Positions 22,618 to 28,271 of a stretch of DNA of 28,851 nt are shown in pieces. This DNA comes from a virus. Position numbers and translations under genes: made by a program. The notes beneath the pieces were generated by a model. It made no database searches and had not been told where the DNA came from. It saw only the letters and a program-made list of their open reading frames with translations. Within the stretch, counting starts at the first letter, position 1. Every line of letters starts with the position of its first letter. Location of the stretch: positions 1-28,851 of IMG/VR virus record IMGVR_UViG_3300011270_000016; one strand, 5' to 3'.

Positions 22618-23024
22618 CAGCTCGGCGCTCCCATTGCCGTCAGCCTTCTCAGAATTTCGTCGCTCTGCCGCGCCTGATGATTGATGGTCAGCTCCAGCTC
22701 CCGCGCGCGCTGCTCCATCGCTTCGTCGCGCAGCACCATCTTTGCCGCCAGGCCGCCCAGGTTCGTCGCCAGCAGCTCCGCCGCGGACACCGTGCGCTCC
22801 TGCACGGCCAGGAAGCGGTCGGCTTTCCGGTCGATCAGCACCATCGCGAAAATCAGCGCCGCGAAAAACAGGAATCCGCCGTTCAGCAGCAGCGGCACGA
22901 ACTCCGGCCGGTATCTGATCGCCTGGATGGCGGCGACCCCGATCGTCACTCCCGCGCCGCCGCCCAGTCCCGCCAGCGCCCAGCGGAATTTCCCCGCCTT
23001 CAGCGTGGTCCTCAGCTCGCTCAC
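22617..23024 (-). CDS. Two-TM coiled-coil protein, DUF2730-like position
   Basis: This 135-residue protein starts at the GTG at 23024, which overlaps the stop of the holin-like gene (GTGA) and is preceded by an AAGGTGG ribosome site. The upstream in-frame ATG at 23111 is not needed. Two hydrophobic segments (ALAGLGGGAGVTIGVAA, and FLFFAALIFAMVLI about residues 50-63) are followed by a charged helix to the C-terminus. Mu-like phages have a DUF2730 membrane/coiled-coil protein at this place. It could also assist lysis. Confidence 0.6.
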   Translation of the reverse strand: MSELRTTLKAGKFRWALAGLGGGAGVTIGVAAIQAIRYRPEFVPLLLNGGFLFFAALIFAMVLIDRKADRFLAVQERTVSAAELLATNLGGLAAKMVLRDEAMEQRARELELTINHQARQSDEILRRLTAMGAPS

Positions 23025-23563
23025 GGGCCCACCTTCGCGCCCGCCAGCAATTCCGTCTTGCGGTCGCTTCCGCGCGAAGATCCGAAGTAGTACGACGTCA
23101 CTCCCACCCACGCCGTCCCCAGTGTCCCCACCATGATGTTGGCCATGTCGCGCACTTCCGGCTTCACGCCGTGCACGAAGACGAAGAGCAGCGTCGCGAA
23201 AAATCCGAGCGTGATGGAGAACGCCAGGATCGCCGGCGTCCTGTCTTTCACCGCCGCTTCGCGTCCGCGCGCGCTGGCGCGGTCGTCCGCCATGATTTTT
23301 TCCAGGTCGTCGACCGAATCGATCTCGAGCTGCTTCATCTGCAGCGCGAACTGCTGCTCGCTCGTTTTCAGGTCGGCGATGAATTTCTGCTGGTCCGGAG
23401 TCTTCGCGAACGCCGCCGCCAAATCCTCGGCGCTTCCGATGTTCGCCCCGCCGGTCACGGCCGTCAGCACCGTCCCCGCCATCGCGCCCACCGGCCCGCC
23501 AAACTCCAGCGCCTTGGCCACGAAGGGCGCCGCCTTCTTCAGAAATCCCAGCACGTTCGCCAT
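23021..23563 (-). CDS. Holin-like protein (3-TM superfamily)
   Basis: This 180-residue protein has an N-terminal hydrophobic segment, a long charged middle (residues ~50-100) and two C-terminal membrane segments (about 108-132 and 142-158), followed by YYFGSSRGSDRKTELL. The DRASARGRE plus YYFGSS-GS-RK signature is characteristic of the 3TM holin superfamily found in phages and gene transfer agents. It would form or regulate the membrane lesion that releases the transglycosylase. Confidence 0.75.
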   Translation of the reverse strand: MANVLGFLKKAAPFVAKALEFGGPVGAMAGTVLTAVTGGANIGSAEDLAAAFAKTPDQQKFIADLKTSEQQFALQMKQLEIDSVDDLEKIMADDRASARGREAAVKDRTPAILAFSITLGFFATLLFVFVHGVKPEVRDMANIMVGTLGTAWVGVTSYYFGSSRGSDRKTELLAGAKVGP

Positions 23564-23573
23564 GCTCTCAGTG

Positions 23574-23593
23574 GCACAGGCTTCAGCCTGTGC
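23574..23593 (-). repeat. Hairpin repeat GCACAGGCT-TC-AGCCTGTGC
   Basis: This copy has loop TC and a perfect 9-bp stem. It lies in the spacer between the 62-residue membrane protein and the holin-like gene, and ends 19 bp before the ribosome region of the latter. Confidence 0.95.
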
Positions 23594-23607
23594 TCCTCTC
23601 CATCCCC

Positions 23608-23796
23608 TTACTGATAGATCTTGTCGTACACGAATCCGGCCAGCGCCACGAACAGGCCTACCACGCCCACGCCCTTCGCAATGTGCGCCGTCACTCCCTG
23701 CGCATCGATCAAATAGAGCATCACCGCCGCCAGCGCGATCCCCACGAATACCAGAAACGCCGGAAGCTTCACGAACTTCTCGATATCAAACGCCAT
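23608..23796 (-). CDS. Small two-TM membrane protein
   Basis: The ATG at 23796 has GAGGAGG 6 nt upstream and gives a 62-residue protein (MAFDIEKFVKLPAFLVF...). Two hydrophobic segments, roughly residues 11-30 and 38-56, make it holin- or antiholin-like. It is one of several tiny membrane proteins between the lipoprotein and the holin-like gene. Confidence 0.65.
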   Translation of the reverse strand: MAFDIEKFVKLPAFLVFVGIALAAVMLYLIDAQGVTAHIAKGVGVVGLFVALAGFVYDKIYQ

Positions 23797-23806
23797 GCGG
23801 TCCTCC

Positions 23807-23908
23807 TCATCTGTAGTTGTCCGGATTGCTGAAGAAGCGAATCCCAGCAATGATCGCGCCGACCACCGCCGTAAGAAGCAGCGCGACCACGACGTACTTC
23901 AAATGCAT
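23807..23908 (-). CDS. 33-residue single-TM protein
   Basis: This short frame starts MHLKYVVVALLLTAVVGAII and ends in a polar FFSNPDNYR tail, with one clear membrane helix. AGAGG lies just upstream of the ATG, the start overlaps the end of the preceding gene, and the stop is 10 nt before the next start. It has the form of a small membrane regulator or holin accessory. Confidence 0.5.
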   Translation of the reverse strand: MHLKYVVVALLLTAVVGAIIAGIRFFSNPDNYR

Positions 23909-24087
23909 TTCTGCCTCTTCATCTGAAAAAAGAAAAACGCGTCGCCCACGATGTGCACCGCCATGCCCACGCCCATCGTCAGCAGCCCGGCGAGGAGATC
24001 GGCGCTCAGGCCGATCGCGAATCCGACGGCCGCCGCCACCGCCCCGCCAATCTGCATCGGCAATCCGATCGCTGCCAGGTCTTTCAT
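23899..24087 (-). CDS. Small membrane protein of the lysis cassette
   Basis: The ATG at 24087 overlaps the previous stop (ATGA), and GAGGCGG lies 7 nt before it. The 62-residue product is nearly all hydrophobic, with two Gly/Ala-rich membrane helices (about 8-28 and 33-53) and a basic Lys/Arg tail. A holin-like role is possible. The much longer frame extending upstream to 24282 is not used because its first 65 residues are antiphase of the coupled genes. Confidence 0.55.
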   Translation of the reverse strand: MKDLAAIGLPMQIGGAVAAAVGFAIGLSADLLAGLLTMGVGMAVHIVGDAFFFFQMKRQKCI

Positions 24088-24191
24088 GCCGATTCCGCCT
24101 CGAGCTTCTCCAGGAACCGCTGCCATTCCCTTTTTGTAAGCAGCACGTATTCGATGTGCGTTCCGTTCTTCACCAAATGGATCCTGATCAT
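24084..24191 (-). CDS. 35-residue protein coupled to the lipoprotein gene
   Basis: The ATG at 24191 overlaps the lipoprotein stop (ATGA). The translation is MIRIHLVKNGTHIEYVLLTK plus a charged, helical WQRFLEKLEAESA end. It is soluble, with a strand-strand-helix look. The same ATGA overlap at its own stop couples it to the next gene. Function unknown. Confidence 0.5.
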   Translation of the reverse strand: MIRIHLVKNGTHIEYVLLTKREWQRFLEKLEAESA

Positions 24192-24385
24192 TTCTCCCCG
24201 CACCTGAATCTCGTCGTGCTCTTCGGGCAACGCACTTCGATTCCCCCGGCGATGTCTTGCTTGTAGCAGCCTGGGCCAACATAAACCTCGGCGCCGGCGC
24301 ATCCTGGAACTGCCGCGCGCCGCTTCTGCGCGGGACAACCCATCATCGAAATGCTCGCCAGCATCATCATCGTCGCGAAGATCAC
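24188..24385 (-). CDS. Small lipoprotein, possible o-spanin-like
   Basis: This 65-residue protein starts at a GTG (24385) that overlaps the stop of the nuclease gene (GTGA). The N-terminus is a hydrophobic signal with a lipobox-like Cys at 17 (SISMMGC). The mature part is small, Cys-rich and positively charged. Outer-membrane spanins are small lipoproteins of this kind in lysis cassettes, but no paired inner-membrane spanin is identified. Confidence 0.6.
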   Translation of the reverse strand: MIFATMMMLASISMMGCPAQKRRAAVPGCAGAEVYVGPGCYKQDIAGGIEVRCPKSTTRFRCGEK

Positions 24386-25581
24386 CGCTCGCTTGATTCA
24401 CGTCCTCGCTTTTTGTTGCATTCGCCGAGGCCGCATTCCCGGTCCTCGCAGATCTCCTCGCACGCGCAGGTTCTGGTCCGCTCTGCGTCCTCTGCGCTCT
24501 CCGTGCCCTCTGCGCTAATTCCCGGTTTTTCCACCGTAGCTGCTTTTACGCCGCCATCCGGCTCTTCGTCTGGCTTTTGTAGCGGCGGCTTTATGCCGCC
24601 ATCCGGCTCTTCGTCTGGCTTTTGTAGCGGCGGCCTTTTAAGACCGCCATCTTTCTTCGTCCTGTAGCGGCCGGGCTTTAGCCCGTCATCCGTCACTCCC
24701 GACGCAGGTGCCTTCTCGCACCGCACGCCCAGAAGTCTGGTCAGCCCGATTCTGTAGAAGGCAAGCCCGAGCGCCGTGGGCTCCGCGTGCCATCCCTTTC
24801 TTGTCCACTGCCAGCAATCCCATCGCGCGGCCCAGTGCGGGGCATCCGCCGATGGTGGCACAGGCTTCAGCCTGTGCAGGCCCGCCTCGAGGTAAACCGC
24901 GTACCAGTCCTGCGCGACCTTCTGCTGCGCGTCTTTCAGCTCCATCTTTCCCGCGCATACTTGCTTGTGCAGCCAGTTCTCGACCGCGTCTTTTTCGTGC
25001 GCGCCCGGATGCGCATAGTAGGGCTGCGGCATCAGGTTCTCTTTCACGTCCGCGCCGGCCAGCTCCAGGGAGTCGACGTGATCGATTTCATACATCGGCA
25101 GCTTCGTCTTGTGCCCTTTATTTTTCTTCGCCCATTCCTCGTCCGTGTCGCAGACCACGCTTCCGGTGCAGAAGACCGCGCGGTTGAACCCGTGCTTGTC
25201 CACGCCGTATTCGGCGAAGACTTCTTCCTTCAGCGCTTCCGTCGTGTTGCGGAACTGATCCGTCCATCCGGCCGGCTGATCGCAAATCTGCGATTTGTCC
25301 GTCGTCCGCACCGCCCCGGGAGTCCCTTTGAGGTCGTTCAGTGCCACGCCATCGTGGAAGCGATACCGCGCCGCCGCCTGCGCGAACGCCGCCTGCCCGC
25401 AGGCCATGCACACAAATGTTAGGAGAAGCGCTGGAAAAAGACTGCCCGAGGTCCTCCCAAGTCTCTTCACCGCTATCCGCAGTCGTTCGTGATCCCGGCC
25501 GGGCGGGCCGTAAATCGTCCCGGACCGGGGCGCCAGAAACGCCCATTTTTTCTCGCGGGATGCAGTCTCTGCCTTCCCCAT
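24382..25581 (-). CDS. Signal-bearing HNH nuclease with a repeat-derived C-terminus
   Basis: The 399-residue frame has an AGGAGG site 9 nt before its ATG. A ~45-residue basic N-terminal region precedes a hydrophobic segment (48-66) with a signal-peptidase-like AFA-QA site, so the protein is exported or anchored. The HNH core reads YEIDHVDSLEL...ENLMPQP (164-187; H168, N182), then a helical domain ending in AQDWYAVY (223-230). Beyond this the family usually ends. Here the frame continues ~170 residues through a hairpin repeat (LEAGLHRLKPVPP), several PPLQKPD-type repeat translations and a CACAGAGG array, to a Cys-rich end. The downstream lipoprotein start overlaps the stop. Confidence 0.75.
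   Translation of the reverse strand: MGKAETASREKKWAFLAPRSGTIYGPPGRDHERLRIAVKRLGRTSGSLFPALLLTFVCMACGQAAFAQAAARYRFHDGVALNDLKGTPGAVRTTDKSQICDQPAGWTDQFRNTTEALKEEVFAEYGVDKHGFNRAVFCTGSVVCDTDEEWAKKNKGHKTKLPMYEIDHVDSLELAGADVKENLMPQPYYAHPGAHEKDAVENWLHKQVCAGKMELKDAQQKVAQDWYAVYLEAGLHRLKPVPPSADAPHWAARWDCWQWTRKGWHAEPTALGLAFYRIGLTRLLGVRCEKAPASGVTDDGLKPGRYRTKKDGGLKRPPLQKPDEEPDGGIKPPLQKPDEEPDGGVKAATVEKPGISAEGTESAEDAERTRTCACEEICEDRECGLGECNKKRGRESSER
24481..24523 (-). repeat. CACAGAGG-type 9-bp array inside the nuclease frame
   Basis: On the - strand the region reads AATTAGCGCAGAGG followed by CACGGAG and GCAGAG units. It is translated in the nuclease frame as SAEGTESAEDAE. Confidence 0.85.
24550..24688 (-). 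repeat. Tandem 45-bp repeats and hairpins inside the nuclease frame
   Basis: GCCGCCATCCGGCTCTTCGT and the 20 bases after it occur twice with a 45-bp period, starting at 24550 and 24595. The repeats contain hairpins GGCGGC-TTTAT-GCCGCC (24584-24600) and GGCGGCCTT-TT-AAGACCGCC (24629-24648, one mismatch). An imperfect GCCGGGCT-TT-AGCCCGTC copy follows at 24670-24687. The whole block is open in the nuclease frame and gives repeated LQKPDEEPDGG peptides. Confidence 0.9.
24858..24877 (-). repeat. Hairpin repeat GCACAGGCT-TC-AGCCTGTGC within a coding region
   Basis: An exact copy of the family found between genes at 23574 lies here inside the nuclease frame, where it encodes part of GLHRLKPVPP. 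It falls close to where the HNH domain family normally ends. Confidence 0.95.
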
Positions 25582-25614
25582 TGCCGCGCTCCTCCTAAGT
25601 CCGAGTCAAAACTC

Positions 25615-26073
25615 TCATCGGTAGCCGCTCATGCGCTCCAGCACTTCCGTCGCATAGCTGGCGTCCGCTCCGCCGTTCCATAGCAGCAGCGCGCGGGCCA
25701 CGTTGCCCTCCGCCTTTTCCAGTTTCCTTGCCAGATGCGCGCAGCCGAGCTCCAGCGCGCGGTCCGGATCGCAGATCTCGGTCAGGAAGGGAACATCGAG
25801 CCCGCTTTCGCGCGCCACCTCTCCCATCACCTGCATCAGCCCGAACGAGCACGAACGCGTCGTGGCCTCGGTTTCGATCGATGCGCCAAAAGTTTTCAGC
25901 TGGCCGCGCAGCTTCAGCGGCGCGATGTATTTCGCCTGGAACGCCGGCTCGTAGCGCACCGCCCAGGGATTCCAGTTCGATTCCTGCTCGATCACCGCGC
26001 AAACGAGTTCGGGAGACAGCGAGAACTGCTGCGCTCTCAATCGCGCCAGCTGCACGAGCTCTTGCTTCTTCAT
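25615..26073 (-). CDS. Lytic transglycosylase endolysin (SLT domain)
   Basis: This 152-residue enzyme would cut the peptidoglycan glycan strands during lysis. Visible motifs are CAVIEQESNWNPWAVRYEP (25-43) with the catalytic Glu at 31, SFGLMQVMGEVARE (76-89) and the C-terminal ALLLWNGG-YATEVL region, all typical of SLT family 1 enzymes. There is no signal peptide, so holin-dependent release is expected. The start is the ATG at 26073, which overlaps the stop of the 76-residue gene (ATGA). A longer frame to 26370 only adds antiphase of that gene. Confidence 0.9.
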   Translation of the reverse strand: MKKQELVQLARLRAQQFSLSPELVCAVIEQESNWNPWAVRYEPAFQAKYIAPLKLRGQLKTFGASIETEATTRSCSFGLMQVMGEVARESGLDVPFLTEICDPDRALELGCAHLARKLEKAEGNVARALLLWNGGADASYATEVLERMSGYR

Positions 26074-26300
26074 CGCTCTTCCCGCTTCGGCCAGCTCCAG
26101 CAATATCGGGCCGCGCCCTCGGAAACGCTCGTCTTCCACACGTCGGTGGGGCCATCCGTGAAGATTTTCAGGTTCGCGTACGTGTCGCTGAATACGGTGA
26201 CGACAATGGCGGGCAGCTCTGTCGCGCCGTTGCTTCTCAGCTCCGGCGGATCGTTTTCTCCGACGTGGTAGATGACGATTCTTCCAATGGTCAGCTTCAT
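26070..26300 (-). CDS. Small phage protein upstream of the endolysin
   Basis: This 76-residue protein starts MKLTIGRIVIYHV and ends in YCWSWPKREER. It resembles small beta-rich proteins common in phages, in which a K-x-T-x-G-R-I-V-x-Y start, a central LKIF strand and a C-terminal W-x-W-P motif recur. It is coupled to the transglycosylase by an ATGA overlap. Its function is unknown. Confidence 0.75.
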   Translation of the reverse strand: MKLTIGRIVIYHVGENDPPELRSNGATELPAIVVTVFSDTYANLKIFTDGPTDVWKTSVSEGAARYCWSWPKREER

Positions 26301-26474
26301 CGCGCGCTTTCAGGAGCGGGCCGGGAAGGACATCCTGGCGGAAATCCGCCGGCCCGCCGGTTCCAGCCATCCAGCGCAGTTTGCGGGATTTCTAAATCGC
26401 CCGTGCGGAGTTTGCGTTATTTTCTTTGTCCGGCTTTTGTAGGTGCGGCCTTTTAAGGCCGCCATCCGGGTTCT
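26301..26474 (-). promoter_or_regulatory. Candidate late control region
   Basis: This 174-bp gap separates the helix-turn-helix gene from the lysis and head genes. It holds the near-identical 12-mers GCGCAGTTTGCG (26374-26385) and GCGGAGTTTGCG (26405-26416), 31 bp apart, about three helical turns. Between them lies a 12-bp dyad GATTTCTAAATC (26387-26398). A hairpin GCGGCCTT-TT-AAGGCCGC sits at 26445-26462. In Mu, an activator gene precedes the late lysis promoter in the same way. No clear -35/-10 pair is seen. Confidence 0.5.
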
Positions 26475-26663
26475 TCACTTCTGCTTTGCGCCGTACGCGA
26501 TCACGGAATCGTACTCGATTCGCCACCAGCCGCGTTTGGTGATCCTCCGCGCGCGGAGGAGGCGCGCCGCGCAGAGCCGCGCAACCGTATCGTGCGAGAC
26601 TTTCAGGATCCGCGCCGCCGTGGACACCGTCACTTCCGCCGCGCATCTCTTCCCCCGCGTCAT
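26475..26663 (-). CDS. Helix-turn-helix DNA-binding protein (excisionase/MerR-like)
   Basis: This 62-residue protein is almost entirely one winged-helix-type domain: VSTAARILKVSHDTVARLCA (about 13-32) is the HTH and the following RRITKRGWWRIEYDSVIAY (38-56) is the wing with a terminal Tyr, as in excisionase/AlpA-like proteins. Its ATG overlaps the stop of the preceding gene (ATGA). It sits immediately before the candidate late control region, so it may be the activator or repressor acting there. Confidence 0.75.
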   Translation of the reverse strand: MTRGKRCAAEVTVSTAARILKVSHDTVARLCAARLLRARRITKRGWWRIEYDSVIAYGAKQK

Positions 26664-27286
26664 CGCGCCTCTACCTGCTCGGGATGCGCTCTCTTCTCTG
26701 TGTCCTCTGCGCTCTCTGTGTTCTCTGTGTTAATTCCCGCTGTTTCTTTCGCTTTTTCCGCCCGTCTCCGCATCCCTTTCAAAATCCAAATCACACGGTT
26801 CGCCTCCGCCAGCGTCCGCACTCTTCCGCTGCGCACCGGAGATTTGCTCGACCGCAGAAACGCATCCAGCCGTTCGCGCGTCCATCCAAGCGCGGTGCAG
26901 AGGTTCGCCAGCAGTTGCAGCGTCCCCGCATCCGCCATGCGCACCGCGCCGCCCGCATTCGCGCCGGCAAGGCGCGACCTGCCAGAAGTCCCGTACGCCT
27001 GCGCCGTCTCGCGCCCCGGTCGCGCCGGCAAGGCGCGGCGTGAAGAAGATCTCGTCAGCAGCTCCGCCGGCAGATGCTTCTGGATCGCGTCAATCGCCGT
27101 CTTCGCTTCCGCCGCGCTCAGATCCTTGAACGATCCAATCTGCCTCCCGATCGTTTCCCCCACCCAGAGAAGCCTCGCGGCACGGGGCTCGGGGTTTGTA
27201 CTTGCAAACCCCGATTTAACAAAGATTCCCCACAGCGTCTGCAGCCGCTTCATCTGCTTCCCCGAAATTTTCGCAGCGTCAGCCAT
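26660..27286 (-). CDS. Possible GemA (Mu gp16)-like protein carrying repeat insertions
   Basis: The 208-residue protein begins with a helical KISGKQMKRLQTLWGIFVKS and has a C-terminal ANRVIWILKGMRRR helix with a preceding LANLCTALGWTRERLDAFL, a layout like the GemA/DUF1018 family of Mu-like phages. Three hairpins interrupt it: TCGGGGTTTG-TACTTG-CAAACCCCGA (27189-27214) and two identical CGCGCC-GGCAA-GGCGCG copies (26960-26976, 27021-27037). The last ~25 residues (INTENTESAEDTEKR) are a translated CACAGAGG array. The stop overlaps the HTH start, so this read-through tail is presumably translated. Confidence 0.55.
   Translation of the reverse strand: MADAAKISGKQMKRLQTLWGIFVKSGFASTNPEPRAARLLWVGETIGRQIGSFKDLSAAEAKTAIDAIQKHLPAELLTRSSSRRALPARPGRETAQAYGTSGRSRLAGANAGGAVRMADAGTLQLLANLCTALGWTRERLDAFLRSSKSPVRSGRVRTLAEANRVIWILKGMRRRAEKAKETAGINTENTESAEDTEKRAHPEQVEAR
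26694..26736 (-). repeat. CACAGAGG-type 9-bp array at the 3' end of the GemA-like gene
   Basis: On the - strand it reads GGGAATTAACACAGAG followed by AACACAGAG, AGCGCAGAG and GACACAGAG units. It is translated in the GemA-like frame. Confidence 0.9.
26960..27037 (-). repeat. Two identical GGCAA-loop hairpins inside a gene
   Basis: CGCGCC-GGCAA-GGCGCG occurs at 26960-26976 and 27021-27037, 61 bp apart, within the GemA-like frame. The pentaloop matches hairpins at 9917 and (as GGTAA) 13614. Confidence 0.95.
27189..27214 (-). repeat. 10-bp-stem hairpin inside a gene
   Basis: TCGGGGTTTG and CAAACCCCGA pair perfectly around a TACTTG loop. It lies in the GemA-like frame, encoding part of KSGFASTNPEPRA. 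Confidence 0.95.
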
Positions 27287-27578
27287 CCGCCCCCGGCTCC
27301 CAAAGAGTTTCCCAGTCCACCATCGGCACGGTCTTACCGGCCAGCGCGTGCTGGCAATCGCCGAGGAACTGGATCATCCCTTCCATCAGGTAAACGTGGC
27401 ACATGATCTTTCCCTGCATCCGGATCGAGGGCGTTACCGTCGGCTTCTCCATCGACCCGTTCCACGTCCACGTCGGCTCCGGTGCCGTCGTCCTGAACCA
27501 ATGCCCGCACTCGCAGCCCGGGCACCACCACATCCATCTCCCGTCCGCCGACGATCGACGCAGCAGCAGCGTGCTCAT
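27279..27578 (-). CDS. DUF6527-like small phage protein
   Basis: The ATG at 27578 gives 99 residues, with a GGGGG just upstream. The sequence has CPGCECGHWF near 22-31, a WTWNG-KPTVTPSI pattern near 44-60, and a CHVYLMEGMIQFLGDCQHAL segment near 68-87. Paired Cys/His residues of this kind are seen in the DUF6527 family of phage proteins. A metal-binding role is likely. A longer frame extending upstream to 27671 overlaps the preceding gene further and passes through the 18-bp palindrome. Confidence 0.6.
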   Translation of the reverse strand: MSTLLLRRSSADGRWMWWCPGCECGHWFRTTAPEPTWTWNGSMEKPTVTPSIRMQGKIMCHVYLMEGMIQFLGDCQHALAGKTVPMVDWETLWEPGADG

Positions 27579-27810
27579 TAGCCCCCAAAACCAGCGCAAG
27601 CGCCTTCCGCACAAAGCCGACCTCGATATGCCTCCTGCAGTAAACCCTCGTAGGAATGCGTTGCAACGCATTGTGGGCCGCCCCTGTGCGTTTGGCGGGC
27701 CTCCTAGGGTGCTCTGCGTTCCAGAATCTCCATCGGCAATGGGCCTCGAAGAACTTCTGCCACGGCCTTGTCCTCTCGATCTCCCGGCCGCAGCCGCACG
27801 CGCAGACCAT
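27334..27810 (-). CDS. Small Cys/His protein with an unclear 3' end
   Basis: The ATG at 27810 opens a frame starting MVCACGCGREIERTRPWQKF followed by FEAHCRWRFW: C3-x-C5-x-C7 and H24-C25, typical of small phage zinc-binding proteins of about 40-60 residues. The frame then runs through an 18-bp palindrome (27655-27672, translated around NALQRIPT) and 245 bp of the DUF6527-like gene in another phase, with no stop until 27334. I think the first ~40 residues are the original protein and the rest is read-through caused by the repeat insertion. Confidence 0.55.
   Translation of the reverse strand: MVCACGCGREIERTRPWQKFFEAHCRWRFWNAEHPRRPAKRTGAAHNALQRIPTRVYCRRHIEVGFVRKALALVLGANEHAAAASIVGGREMDVVVPGLRVRALVQDDGTGADVDVERVDGEADGNALDPDAGKDHVPRLPDGRDDPVPRRLPARAGR
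27655..27672 (-). repeat. Perfect 18-bp palindrome AATGCGTTGCAACGCATT
   Basis: A loopless perfect palindrome preceded by GTAGG, reminiscent of the GTAGC that precedes other hairpins in the window. It interrupts the small Cys/His gene. Confidence 0.95.
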
Positions 27811-27813
27811 GGC

Positions 27814-28197
27814 TCACGGCGCCAGGGTCTTTCTGACCTTCACCACCGCGTCAAATTCCCAGTGCCCTATGAAGCCTCCCGCCGCCGTCAGGTCCACGAT
27901 GATCCGGTATCCCGGCTTCACCGGCGGATTGAAGACGCTCGTGATCAGGAACTGGTAATTGCCGTTCGAGGCCGCGATGTATGTGGCCGGCGCCGTCGTC
28001 AGATTCCCCGGCCCGATCACCAGCGGCGTCCCGCTCGGGTCCAGCACCTGCACCGTTCCCGTCGCATTGTTGATGTACGTCGGCGTCGGATTCGTGGTCA
28101 CGCCGTCCGGCAGCTTCGCCGTCGTCCCGTCGATCAGCCCGTAGAGCACGTAGTACTGATTGTTCTGCTGCGTCAGCGTGTAGATCGTCGGCGGCAT
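27814..28197 (-). CDS. Hypothetical beta-rich protein, possibly virion-associated
   Basis: This 127-residue protein is Tyr/Thr/Val-rich, with many short strands (YYVLYGLIDGTTAKL, ATGTVQVLDPSGTPLVI, GYRIIVDLTAAGGFIGHW). Such composition is typical of small phage structural or Ig-like proteins. AAGGT lies upstream of its ATG, and its stop is 3 bp from the next gene's start. No specific family is recognised. Confidence 0.55.
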   Translation of the reverse strand: MPPTIYTLTQQNNQYYVLYGLIDGTTAKLPDGVTTNPTPTYINNATGTVQVLDPSGTPLVIGPGNLTTAPATYIAASNGNYQFLITSVFNPPVKPGYRIIVDLTAAGGFIGHWEFDAVVKVRKTLAP

Positions 28198-28271
28198 CTA
28201 GACCTTCGTCCTCTTTCCCTTCATCCTCTTCTCTGTGTCCTCCGTGTTCCCCGCGGCCTCTGTGTTGATTC
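28198..28271 (-). repeat. CACAGAGG-type array in the spacer
   Basis: On the - strand the spacer reads GGAATCAACACAGAGG followed by divergent CCGCGG, GAACACGGAGG and ACACAGAG units at about 28229-28270. It is the fifth array and has the same orientation as the others. Confidence 0.8.

Noticed and set aside
26074-26370. Long N-terminal extension of the transglycosylase
   Set aside because: It is the antiphase of the 76-residue gene and Arg/His-rich; the ATG at 26073 is coupled by ATGA.
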